Translations under genes and position numbers: made by a program
Source: Prevotella sp.
GTDB lineage: Bacteria > Bacteroidota > Bacteroidia > Bacteroidales > Bacteroidaceae
Assembly: GCA_024695815.1 (NCBI GenBank)
Contig: JAILHK010000017.1
Location: forward strand, 1-56,919
Length of the DNA stretch: 56,919 nt
Direction of reading: 5' to 3'
Shown here: positions 50,560-56,919 of the stretch, one piece after another
How the letters are laid out: each line of letters opens with the position of its first letter
Numbering within the stretch: the first letter of the stretch is position 1
The notes under the pieces: model-generated
What the model was told of the DNA's origin: nothing
Seen by the model: the letters and a program-made list of their open reading frames with translations, nothing else
The model's database searches: none

Positions 50560-51684
50560 TTAGTATTTGGCAGGTATCTGAATACCCAGTTTCTCAAATC
50601 CCTCTCTCAGCACTTTAAAGAAGGCCTCGATGTCTGGCGTGTCTATCGTGCCCAGCGCACACAGGCGGAACGTGTTCGTGGTCGATATCTTACCAGGATA
50701 GATGGTGAAACCATGGTCGTAGCAGTAGTCGTGCACACGCTCAAAGTCCCAGTTCTCGTCGTTAGGGTAGAGCACGCTGGCCACCAGTCCCGACTGTATG
50801 TTGCGGTCAATCACCTCCTTCAGTCCCATCTCTTCCAGTCCCTTGTGGATAGCCTCGATGACGCGGTGATGACGAGCAAACTTCTCTTTCTCGCCAACCT
50901 CGAAGTATTCCTTCAGCGCCTGCATGGTGGCATAGATGGTCTGCACAGGTGGCGTGAAGTGCATCTCGCCCGTACGCTCGAAGAAGTCATACTGCAGATA
51001 CAGGTTGCAGTAGTACGAACGCTTAGGATAGTCCTTGCTCTTGCGAATCTCGGCCTCGTTGCCGATGATGAACGACAGCCCCGTCATGGCCATCAGACCT
51101 TTCTGGGCCGACGCCATACAGAAGTCCACGTTGTCTTCCACCATGTCGAAGGGTATCATGCCCAGCGACGAGGTCGTGTCAACCACGAAGATAGCTCCGT
51201 GCTGGTGAGCCATGGCACCAATCTCGCGGATGGGGTTCAGCACGCCGGTACCTGTCTCGTGGTGGGTGGTGTACACCAGTGCCACGTCAGGATTCTCGTC
51301 CAGTGCCTTCTTCACTGCGTCCAGGTCAGGGCGCTCAAACACGCTCGACTTCAGGTCGATGTGTGACAGTCCGTAGTATTGGCAAATCTCTACCGCACGA
51401 CTGCTGTAGGCGCCGTTGTTCACCACCAGCACCTTTTTGCCTTCAGGCAGCAGTGAGTTCAGACAGATGTCTATGTTGATGGTACCTGATCCGCAGAACA
51501 GTACAGTCGTAAACTTGTCGGCGGGTGCGTGTGCAATGCGCAGCAGGTCTGCACGCAGCTGCTTCATCATGCCGGCAAACTCCTTCTCTCGCGGACAGAT
51601 GTCGGGCACCACCTGTGCCATCTTCACCGTATCAGTGGTGGTGGCGGGTCCTGGGTTCAGCAGGACATTTCTTTTGATATTCAT
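50560..51684 (-). CDS. phnW: 2-aminoethylphosphonate-pyruvate transaminase
   Basis: 374 residues, class V aminotransferase of the PhnW type. LLNPGPATTTDTVKMAQVVPDICPREKEF at the start, LFCGSGTINIDICLN near 88 (phosphate loop), FVVDTTSSLGMIPFDM near 165-180, and the PLP Lys in CMASAQKGLMAMTGLSF near 192. PhnW interconverts phosphonoacetaldehyde and 2-aminoethylphosphonate with alanine/pyruvate. Placed last in an operon with PEP mutase and phosphonopyruvate decarboxylase, it should act in the biosynthetic direction. Overlaps the cytidylyltransferase gene by 4 bases. Confidence 0.9.
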   Translation of the reverse strand: MNIKRNVLLNPGPATTTDTVKMAQVVPDICPREKEFAGMMKQLRADLLRIAHAPADKFTTVLFCGSGTINIDICLNSLLPEGKKVLVVNNGAYSSRAVEICQYYGLSHIDLKSSVFERPDLDAVKKALDENPDVALVYTTHHETGTGVLNPIREIGAMAHQHGAIFVVDTTSSLGMIPFDMVEDNVDFCMASAQKGLMAMTGLSFIIGNEAEIRKSKDYPKRSYYCNLYLQYDFFERTGEMHFTPPVQTIYATMQALKEYFEVGEKEKFARHHRVIEAIHKGLEEMGLKEVIDRNIQSGLVASVLYPNDENWDFERVHDYCYDHGFTIYPGKISTTNTFRLCALGTIDTPDIEAFFKVLREGFEKLGIQIPAKY

Positions 51685-52400
51685 AAGTATTGAATAATAT
51701 GTTCTTCAGCAAACTTTAAATCGTCGATATCGTCAATCTCGTACCACTTCAGTCCTTCTTCGCACAGCACGAAGACGGGGCTGACGTGTTGCGACATGTA
51801 CAGCAGCTGGTATTCGTAGCCCAGCTTAGGCAGCTCGTCCACCTTCTGTGCGTAGTCGGCACACATCTTCTTATAGAACGCACCGCTCAGCTTGTGGATG
51901 CCCACCAGCTCGCCCTTGTAGTTCAGCTCGTCTTTGTTCACCGAGCAGTTGGTCAGCACCCCTTGGTCGTTGCTCTCCACGTAGTACTGGTCCTGAAACT
52001 TCGTCACCGGTGTAATCAGCATCACGTCGGGGTGCTCACACGTCATCAGTGCCGTGATGGCCCGGCGTTCAAACACCAAGTCGCTCTCCAGCAGCAGGAA
52101 GTCCTCGTCGCCAATCATCTCACGACAGTTGTACAGTGTGTACATGCTGTTGGTCTCGGCATAGCGAGGACTGAAGCAGCATTCAATCTGTGGATATTGC
52201 TTTGCCAGCTCTTCGTAGGCTTCGCGCAGGTAGCCCGTGCCAATGATAATACGTTCTATGCCGCAGCTTATCAATGTCTCGATGCTTCGCACCACCATTG
52301 CCTTGCCGCCAGCCTCTATAAATCCCTTAGGCCGTTCCTCGGTCATAGTCCCAAATCTGGTCCCCATGCCCGCAGCCATAATTACAGCAGTTCTAATCAT
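51681..52400 (-). CDS. AEP/phosphocholine-type cytidylyltransferase (PntC-like)
   Basis: 239 residues, a nucleotidyltransferase of the LicC/PntC type: VIMAAGMGTRFGTMTEERPKGFIE at the N-terminus (GxGxR-like loop and Lys of RPKG), then YAETNSMYTLYNCRE and DFLLLESDLVFE (metal Asp in ESDLVF), with EIDDIDDLKFAEEHI at the end. LicC activates phosphocholine and PntC activates 2-aminoethylphosphonate with CTP. The three neighbouring genes make AEP, so CMP-AEP is the probable product here, to be used by LicD-type transferases. Confidence 0.87.
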   Translation of the reverse strand: MIRTAVIMAAGMGTRFGTMTEERPKGFIEAGGKAMVVRSIETLISCGIERIIIGTGYLREAYEELAKQYPQIECCFSPRYAETNSMYTLYNCREMIGDEDFLLLESDLVFERRAITALMTCEHPDVMLITPVTKFQDQYYVESNDQGVLTNCSVNKDELNYKGELVGIHKLSGAFYKKMCADYAQKVDELPKLGYEYQLLYMSQHVSPVFVLCEEGLKWYEIDDIDDLKFAEEHIIQYL

Positions 52401-52418
52401 CTAAAAACATTATTTATC

Positions 52419-52446
52419 TCTCACCTCTCATCTCTCATCTCTCATC
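52419..52446. repeat. 7-bp tandem repeat across the decarboxylase stop codon
   Basis: On the plus strand TCTCACC, TCTCATC, TCTCATC, TCTCATC run from 52419 to 52446. The stop of the decarboxylase (52435-52437) lies inside. Each repeat on the coding strand (GATGAGA) carries a TGA in one of the three frames, so a change of copy number would shift only the last few residues. Confidence 0.6.
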
Positions 52447-53568
52447 TTGCGCCAAAGGCGCACCCAGCTCCTCCATAAACGCCTCTTTATTCTGGATGGG
52501 TGTCGTGGTGGGGCGTCCCAGGTCTTCGCGAGAGTCAATCTTTACACGCAGCTCCAGCAATACGGGGCCCTCGGTGGTCTCCAACTGCTGCAGTGCAGCA
52601 ATCATCTCCTCGCGGGTCGTTGCTCTCAATGCCTGCTTATAGCCGCTGGCCTTTGCCATGGTCACCGCATCCAGCTCATAGCCGATGGTGGGTTGTCCGC
52701 CCACGCTCTCGTGAGCATCGTTGTTAAACAAGATGTGGAAGTAGTTGCGAGGGTTCATGCTAGCCACGATGCCCAGTGCACCCGTGTGCATGATGAAAGC
52801 CCCGTCGCCATCGAAGCAGAACACGCGGCGGTTGGGCTTCTCCAGTGCAATGCCCAGCGCGATGCTGCTGCTGTGGCCCATCGAGCCCACGGTCAGGAAG
52901 TCGTGGCCGTGTCCCTGTTGCTTAGCCTCACGATATTCAAAGAGTTCGCGCGACAGCTTGCCCGTTGTCGATACAATGACGTCGCTGTCTTTCAGGTGGT
53001 CCACCACCAGCTTCATGGCGTCCTCACGGCTCAGCGGGTTATTGTTGCTGCGAGCGTTCTTCAGCTTGTAGCTGCCAAACGTACCTTTGCGAATCACGAT
53101 GGCCGTAGGAGCCTTGCGCTCCAGCGACAGCTCCACCTGTGCCTTTATCTGGCTGGCATCCTCCAGGATGATGTAAGGAATCTGCATGGCGTCGAGCAGT
53201 GCCAGTGTCACCTCGCCCTGCTTCACGTGCTGAGGCTCGTCGTGAACACCCGGTTCACCGCGCCATCCAATCATCAGCACCATAGGGATGCTATACACCT
53301 TCTCGTCGGCCAGCGACAGCAGCGGGTTCACCGTGTTGCCCAGACCAGAGTTCTGCATATATACCAGTGCGGGTTTGCCGGTGGCCAGATAGTGTCCGGC
53401 AGCAATGCCCACCGCATTACCCTCGTTGGCAGCGATGATGTGCTTCTCGCGTGGTGCTGTGTCTGTGATATAGGCACAAATGTTCTTCAGCAGCGAGTCG
53501 GGCACACCAGTAAACATGTCGATGCCGCTCGCAATCAGTGCCTCGTAGGCTTCTTTTACGTCTATCAT
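52435..53568 (-). CDS. aepY: Phosphonopyruvate decarboxylase
   Basis: 377 residues, a thiamine-diphosphate enzyme of the phosphonopyruvate/sulfopyruvate decarboxylase group. GVPDSLLKNICAYI near 20-33, NEGNAVGIAAGHYLATGKPALVYMQNSGLGN near 49-78 (catalytic Glu of EGNA), WRGEPGVHDEPQH near 101-113, and in the second half FCFDGDGAFIMHTGALG (GDG...N-type ThDP motif) with NNDAHESVGGQPT. Converts phosphonopyruvate to phosphonoacetaldehyde, the irreversible step that pulls the PEP mutase reaction. Overlaps the mutase gene by 4 bases; the stop is inside a heptanucleotide repeat. Confidence 0.93.
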   Translation of the reverse strand: MIDVKEAYEALIASGIDMFTGVPDSLLKNICAYITDTAPREKHIIAANEGNAVGIAAGHYLATGKPALVYMQNSGLGNTVNPLLSLADEKVYSIPMVLMIGWRGEPGVHDEPQHVKQGEVTLALLDAMQIPYIILEDASQIKAQVELSLERKAPTAIVIRKGTFGSYKLKNARSNNNPLSREDAMKLVVDHLKDSDVIVSTTGKLSRELFEYREAKQQGHGHDFLTVGSMGHSSSIALGIALEKPNRRVFCFDGDGAFIMHTGALGIVASMNPRNYFHILFNNDAHESVGGQPTIGYELDAVTMAKASGYKQALRATTREEMIAALQQLETTEGPVLLELRVKIDSREDLGRPTTTPIQNKEAFMEELGAPLAQDER

Positions 53569-54869
53569 TTTGTTCCGGGAATAAGTTCAAGAATCTGTTT
53601 GATGGGCATGCACAGGTCGTTGGCATCGCTCGAGCGATGGTTTTCCAGGATGCTCGATGCCACCTTGACCATCGCGGGGTAGGCTGCACGCAACATATGG
53701 TTGGCATAGATCACCACCTTGATGCCCCACTCAGCCAGCTCCTCTTCGCGGAAGTGGTTGTAGGTGGTGGGCACAGCCACGATGGGCACGTAGGGGTGCA
53801 GCTCGTGGAAGCGGCGACAGAACTCACGGATGTCGTCGCCCGTCTTCTCCTTCGAGTGAATCATGATACCGTCGGCACCGCCCTGTTCTACGTATGCGCA
53901 GCAGCGCTCGATGGCGTCGTCAACGCTCTTGCCGGCAATCAAGCTCTCGCAGCGGGCAATAATCATAAAGTCGTCGGTCACCTGTGCGTTCTTGCCGGCA
54001 CGAATCTTCTCGCAGAAGTGCTCTATGGTGTCTTGTGTCTGTATGGCGTCGGTGCCGAAGAGCGAGTTCTTCTTCAGCCCCACCTTGTCTTCGATGATGA
54101 CTGCCGAGATACCGTTGCGCTCCAGTGTGCGCACGGTGAATACGAAGTGCTCCAGCTTGCCACCCGTGTCGCCGTCGTAGATGATGGGCTTGGTGGTACA
54201 TTCCAGGATGTTGGTCAGGTCCTGCATACGGGTGGTCAGGTCCACAGCCTCGATGTCGGGCTTACCTTTCGATGTAGAGTCGGTCAGCGAGCTGCTCCAC
54301 ATACCGTCGAAGCGCTCTGTGTTCAGGCCGTTCTTCACCTCCAGGTTTTCGCAGATGAGTCCTGACAAACCGTCGTGCACCTCCAGGATGCGCACCACGT
54401 TCTTGGCCTCTATCAGTCGGCGCAGCGACTTCAGTCGGATGTCGGGTGTTGTGCCAATCTTTTTGATTTCCTTGTCGAGCGATGAAGACTCGATGCCTTT
54501 CGTATAGGGTATCTCGATCACTTCGCCGCCCCATTCCTTCATCACGTTGATGGCTTCTTCGCGCAGTTCCTTGTCGGCTCCCTGCTGCCAGTCATCGCCA
54601 TGAATCATGTAGTCTGGCTTCAGCTTGCGCAGGTTCTCTGCATAGCTCCATTCGTCTTGTGGCACCACCTGGCTCACGCCTTTGATATTTTCCACCACGC
54701 TCTTACGCTGTTCGTAGGTGAGGTATGGCAGGCGTTTGTGCTGCGCAATGGCTTTGTCGGTGAACAGACCCACAATCAAGTCGCCGTGTTTTGCGCCCTC
54801 GTTGATGATGTTGATAAGTCCGGGGTGCATTATATCGGCAATCATGCCAAGGTAAATCTTCTTGCTCAT
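53565..54869 (-). CDS. aepX: Phosphoenolpyruvate mutase with N-terminal cytidylyltransferase-like domain
   Basis: 434 residues from the ATG at 54869; the longer frame to 54929 begins upstream of the -7 element at 54915-54908. The C-terminal 290 residues are the PEP mutase barrel: FDGMWSSSLTDSTSKG, PIIYDGDTGG, and VIIEDKVGLKKNSLFG near 258 (EDKxxxxxNS, the mutase signature), then ARCESLIAG. The N-terminal 130 residues resemble a TagD-type cytidylyltransferase, but the HxGH motif reads MHPGLINI, with Leu for the second His, and the ISSTxLR end reads ESSSLDKE, so this domain is probably inactive as a transferase. First gene of the four-gene AEP operon. Confidence 0.93.
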   Translation of the reverse strand: MSKKIYLGMIADIMHPGLINIINEGAKHGDLIVGLFTDKAIAQHKRLPYLTYEQRKSVVENIKGVSQVVPQDEWSYAENLRKLKPDYMIHGDDWQQGADKELREEAINVMKEWGGEVIEIPYTKGIESSSLDKEIKKIGTTPDIRLKSLRRLIEAKNVVRILEVHDGLSGLICENLEVKNGLNTERFDGMWSSSLTDSTSKGKPDIEAVDLTTRMQDLTNILECTTKPIIYDGDTGGKLEHFVFTVRTLERNGISAVIIEDKVGLKKNSLFGTDAIQTQDTIEHFCEKIRAGKNAQVTDDFMIIARCESLIAGKSVDDAIERCCAYVEQGGADGIMIHSKEKTGDDIREFCRRFHELHPYVPIVAVPTTYNHFREEELAEWGIKVVIYANHMLRAAYPAMVKVASSILENHRSSDANDLCMPIKQILELIPGTK

Positions 54870-54907
54870 ATTGATGTTTAAAGTATTTTTATAGTGTTTA
54901 TAGTTTG

Positions 54908-54915
54908 CAAAGGTA
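54908..54915 (-). promoter_or_regulatory. -7 promoter element for the AEP operon
   Basis: TACCTTTG on the minus strand matches TAnnTTTG, 39 bases before the mutase ATG. It shows that the operon has its own promoter, although the glf gene lies just upstream on the same strand and may read in. Confidence 0.65.
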
Positions 54916-54925
54916 GTAAAAATAT

Positions 54926-56050
54926 TCATGAAATAGGCAGGCTTAGCGCTTTTTCTACGATTGGCGCCATGTCATAGTATCTGTATTCTGCCAGTCGCCC
55001 GCCGAAAATCACGTTTTCGCACTGCTGTGCCATAGCTCTATACTGCTCGGCCACGGCATTGTTGCGTGCGTCGTTGATGGGGTAGTAGGGCTCCATGCCT
55101 GGCTTCCATTCTGTGCTGTATTCGCGCGAGATCACGGTCTTGGGCACGCTGTACACGCGGTCGCCAAACAGTTCGAAGTGCTTATGTTCGATGATGCGTG
55201 TGTAGGGCACGCTGGCATCGGTATAGTTCACCACGGCATTGCCCTGGTAGTTGGCGGTGTCCATCGTTTGTTGTTCGAAGCTCACGGTGCGGTATTCCAG
55301 CGCTCCGAAGCGATAGTCGAAAAACTCGTCCAGCTGTCCGGTGAACACAATCTGGTGGGCCTGTGCCTCCCAGTAGCTGCGCTCTTTGAAGAAATCCACG
55401 CCGGTGCGCGTCTCAATGCCTTCCAGCAGTCCGTCTATCAGTTTGTTGTAGCCGCCTATAGGGATGCCTTGGTAGTCGTCGTTGAAGTAGTTGTTGTCGA
55501 ACACCATCCTCACGGGCAGACGCTTGATGATAAAGGCGGGCAGCTCCGTGCATGGGCGCCCCCACTGTTTCTCGGTGTAACCTTTTATCAGTCGTTCGTA
55601 GATGTCGCGCCCCACCAGCGACAGTGCCTGTTCTTCCAGGTTCTGCGGCTCGCCGTCCATGTGTGCCAGTGCTTCGTGGCGCTGCTGGTCGATGATGTGT
55701 CGTGCCTCGTCGGGTGTGCATACGCCCCACATCTGGTAGAAGGTGTTCATGTTGAACGGCAGGTTATACAGCTTTCCCTGGTAGTTGGCCACGGGCGAGT
55801 TGGTGTAGCGGTTGAACGCCACGATGCTGTTCACGAACTGCCACACGGCTTTGTTCGACGTGTGGAAGATGTGGGCACCATACTTATGCACATTGATGCC
55901 TTCCACCTCTTCGCAGTAGATGTTGCCGCCCAGGTGTGTCCTTTTGTCAATGACCAGACAGCGCTTGCCTGCTTGGTGCGCCTTGTAAGCAAAGGTGGCA
56001 CCAAAGAGACCCGAACCCACTATCAGATAGTCGTAGTACTTGTCTGCCAT
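54926..56050 (-). CDS. glf: UDP-galactopyranose mutase
   Basis: 374 residues, a flavoenzyme that converts UDP-galactopyranose to UDP-galactofuranose. FAD-binding DYLIVGSGLFGATFAYKAHQAG at 7-28, then HLGGNIYCEEVEGINVHKYGAHIFHTSNKAVW (the His-rich FAD loop near 40-70), NLPFNMNTFYQMWG and GYTEKQWGRPCTELP, all standard for UGM. The Galf product would be used by a glycosyltransferase such as the one at 42805. It is transcribed from the -7 element at 56083-56090 and its stop is 11 bases from the AEP operon's promoter. Confidence 0.96.
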   Translation of the reverse strand: MADKYYDYLIVGSGLFGATFAYKAHQAGKRCLVIDKRTHLGGNIYCEEVEGINVHKYGAHIFHTSNKAVWQFVNSIVAFNRYTNSPVANYQGKLYNLPFNMNTFYQMWGVCTPDEARHIIDQQRHEALAHMDGEPQNLEEQALSLVGRDIYERLIKGYTEKQWGRPCTELPAFIIKRLPVRMVFDNNYFNDDYQGIPIGGYNKLIDGLLEGIETRTGVDFFKERSYWEAQAHQIVFTGQLDEFFDYRFGALEYRTVSFEQQTMDTANYQGNAVVNYTDASVPYTRIIEHKHFELFGDRVYSVPKTVISREYSTEWKPGMEPYYPINDARNNAVAEQYRAMAQQCENVIFGGRLAEYRYYDMAPIVEKALSLPIS

Positions 56051-56082
56051 TTTTTTTATCAGTGTTTTGTCATATTTTGCTG

Positions 56083-56090
56083 CAAAGTTA
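56083..56090 (-). promoter_or_regulatory. -7 promoter element for glf
   Basis: TAACTTTG on the minus strand matches TAnnTTTG, 32 bases before the ATG. It is divergent from the element at 56113, with only 22 bases between. Confidence 0.7.
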
Positions 56091-56112
56091 CAAAATATTC
56101 ATAATAATTTTC

Positions 56113-56120
56113 TAACTTTG
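56113..56120 (+). promoter_or_regulatory. -7 promoter element for the 59-residue gene
   Basis: TAACTTTG matches TAnnTTTG, 20 bases before the ATG at 56141. Confidence 0.65.
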
Positions 56121-56140
56121 CCGAAAATTTTAGCGTCCTT

Positions 56141-56320
56141 ATGGAAAAGAAACATTTTGAACTCCGCAAACTGTTGGAGGCTGTAGAGAAGGAGTTGCTC
56201 AAGAAACCCAATCACAAGACGTTAGACCGCCTGGCGCTGTTGGCAGGCTTTCAGGATTGGGACACCTTCCGCGACGCTCTTCATGGCGAGGCCGACGGGA
56301 AGAGCAACTATGGTGAATAA
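56141..56320 (+). CDS. Small basic protein (59 aa), unrecognised
   Basis: A complete gene with its own promoter and terminator. The product MEKKHFELRKLLEAVEKELL continues KPNHKTLDRLALLAGFQDWDTFRDALHGE and ends SNYGE. The TLDRLALLAGFQDWDTF stretch resembles a short helical motif found in several Bacteroidetes hypothetical proteins. It has no signal peptide. Start, stop and signals on both sides make it a likely real gene. The function is not known. Confidence 0.75.
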   Translation: MEKKHFELRKLLEAVEKELLKKPNHKTLDRLALLAGFQDWDTFRDALHGEADGKSNYGE

Positions 56321-56321
56321 A

Positions 56322-56356
56322 AAAAGCATCGACTCCATGCGGGAATCGATGCTTTT
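56322..56356. terminator. Bidirectional terminator between the small gene and rplS
   Basis: AAAAGCATCGA (56322-56332) and TCGATGCTTTT (56346-56356) form an 11-bp stem extended by TCC/GGA after a mismatch. A-rich and T-rich flanks suit termination on both strands. Confidence 0.85.
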
Positions 56357-56378
56357 ATTCTTTTCGAAGGGGAATGTC

Positions 56379-56744
56379 TTAATCTTCCACTTTGATAGCA
56401 GTACGCTTCTCCTTGATACGGGCAGCCTTACCCGTGAGCTTGCGCAGGTAGTACAGCTTGGCGCGGCGAACCTTACCAACCTTGTTTACCTCGATGCTAT
56501 CGATGTTGGGCGACTCAATGGGGAAGATACGCTCTACACCAATGGTACCTGACATCTTACGTACAGTGAAGCGCTTCTTGTCTCCGTGACCTGCAATCTT
56601 GATTACTACACCACGATAGAGCTGGATACGCTCCTTTGAACCCTCGATAATTTTGTAAGCGACAGTTACAGTGTCACCAGCCTTGAATGAAGGGAACTGC
56701 TTGCCGGTTGCAAATGCTTCTTCAGCAACTTTAATTAAATTCAT
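56379..56744 (-). CDS. rplS: 50S ribosomal protein L19
   Basis: 121 residues, standard length for L19. [31 protein letters not shown] in the first half and [53 protein letters not shown] in the second are conserved L19 blocks that contact the 30S subunit at the interface. It stands alone here, without trmD, with which it is linked in many other bacteria. The leader between the promoter and the ATG is about 95 nt and contains a hairpin. Confidence 0.98.
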   Translation of the reverse strand: MNLIKVAEEAFATGKQFPSFKAGDTVTVAYKIIEGSKERIQLYRGVVIKIAGHGDKKRFTVRKMSGTIGVERIFPIESPNIDSIEVNKVGKVRRAKLYYLRKLTGKAARIKEKRTAIKVED

Positions 56745-56766
56745 TTTCTTTTTAAATAAATTTGGT

Positions 56767-56789
56767 TGTTGTATCGTTCCAACGCAACA
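56767..56789 (-). promoter_or_regulatory. Hairpin in the rplS leader
   Basis: On the minus strand TGTTG-CGTT-GG-AACG-ATA-CAACA forms a stem of 5 plus 4 bp with a 3-nt bulge, 23 bases before the L19 start codon. It may be an autoregulatory ribosomal-protein leader element. I cannot confirm a match to a described L19 leader. Confidence 0.35.
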
Positions 56790-56840
56790 TAACAGGCAAC
56801 TCTCCTATCTTCCTGCCAGCGATTACGCGGAAAGCGGATG

Positions 56841-56848
56841 CAAAGGTA
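56841..56848 (-). promoter_or_regulatory. -7 promoter element for rplS
   Basis: TACCTTTG on the minus strand matches TAnnTTTG, 97 bases before the L19 ATG. Confidence 0.65.
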
Positions 56849-56919
56849 CTGCTTTTTACCGACACACGATGCTGGAAAACAGGTATTTAACTCTGTGTTT
56901 ATGATTTTTTAACTAAAAG

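Noticed and set aside
52447..53682. A 411-residue plus-strand frame
   Set aside because: Fully antisense to the well-supported decarboxylase and mutase genes; a shadow of their codon bias.
55178..56104. A 308-residue plus-strand frame
   Set aside because: Antisense to UDP-galactopyranose mutase; His- and Val-rich as is typical of shadow frames.

Overview
The window looks like a chromosomal segment of a Bacteroidales bacterium, most probably of the Prevotella group. The evidence is: many intergenic gaps carry the Bacteroidetes -7 promoter element TAnnTTTG (about 18 copies, each correctly placed before a gene); there is a fimbrillin-family lipoprotein and a giant secreted surface protein with a Bacteroidales-type C-terminal tail; there is a TonB-dependent receptor with a carboxypeptidase-like N-terminal domain; and NrdDG implies anaerobic growth. 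I see no tRNA or rRNA genes, no insertion sequence and no CRISPR array.

Layout. (1) 1-15000: tail of an unknown gene, a two-domain lipoprotein on the minus strand, then a plus-strand surface operon of a 3794-residue multidomain protein (LamG, discoidin-like, FN3-like and GLUG-like modules), a lipoprotein sharing a module with it, a fimbrillin-family lipoprotein and a 44-residue microprotein. (2) 15292-18397: a stand-alone TonB-dependent receptor and a small unknown protein. (3) 18471-23796: an operon that places a partner-switching module (SpoIIE-type phosphatase fused to a HATPase kinase domain, plus a STAS protein) and an orphan periplasmic binding protein between a MESH1-like alarmone hydrolase gene and a small alarmone synthetase gene. 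It is followed by a 22-bp-periodic array of dyads. (4) 24084-34162: housekeeping genes: Na/Pi cotransporter, nucleoside kinase, nrdDG, YitT-type membrane protein, miaB, metallophosphoesterase. (5) 34252-45707: a cell-envelope operon with an LtaS-like enzyme, MsbA-like ABC exporter, second LtaS-like enzyme, LpxL-like acyltransferase, sugar aminotransferase, LPS-type kinase, Galf-type glycosyltransferase, GT10 glycosyltransferase and LicD. (6) 45732-56050: a glycan-decoration region with a second LicD, a CDP-glycerol-transferase-like protein, a class V aminotransferase beside a cytidylyltransferase-oxidoreductase fusion, the complete 2-aminoethylphosphonate (AEP) route (PEP mutase, phosphonopyruvate decarboxylase, AEP transaminase, AEP/choline-type cytidylyltransferase) and UDP-galactopyranose mutase. 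(7) 56141-56744: a 59-residue protein and ribosomal protein L19.

How it fits together. Regions 5 and 6 read as one programme for building a surface glycan or lipooligosaccharide that contains galactofuranose and is substituted with AEP and perhaps a second CDP-activated small alcohol, delivered by LicD, CDP-glycerol-type and LtaS-type transferases. Region 3 reads as a signalling unit that couples a periplasmic ligand to partner switching and alarmone metabolism. The most unusual non-coding structures are the 22-bp-register array at 23796-24015 and a 4 x 43-bp tandem repeat bounded by 36-bp perfect inverted repeats in the leader of the aminotransferase gene at 48109.
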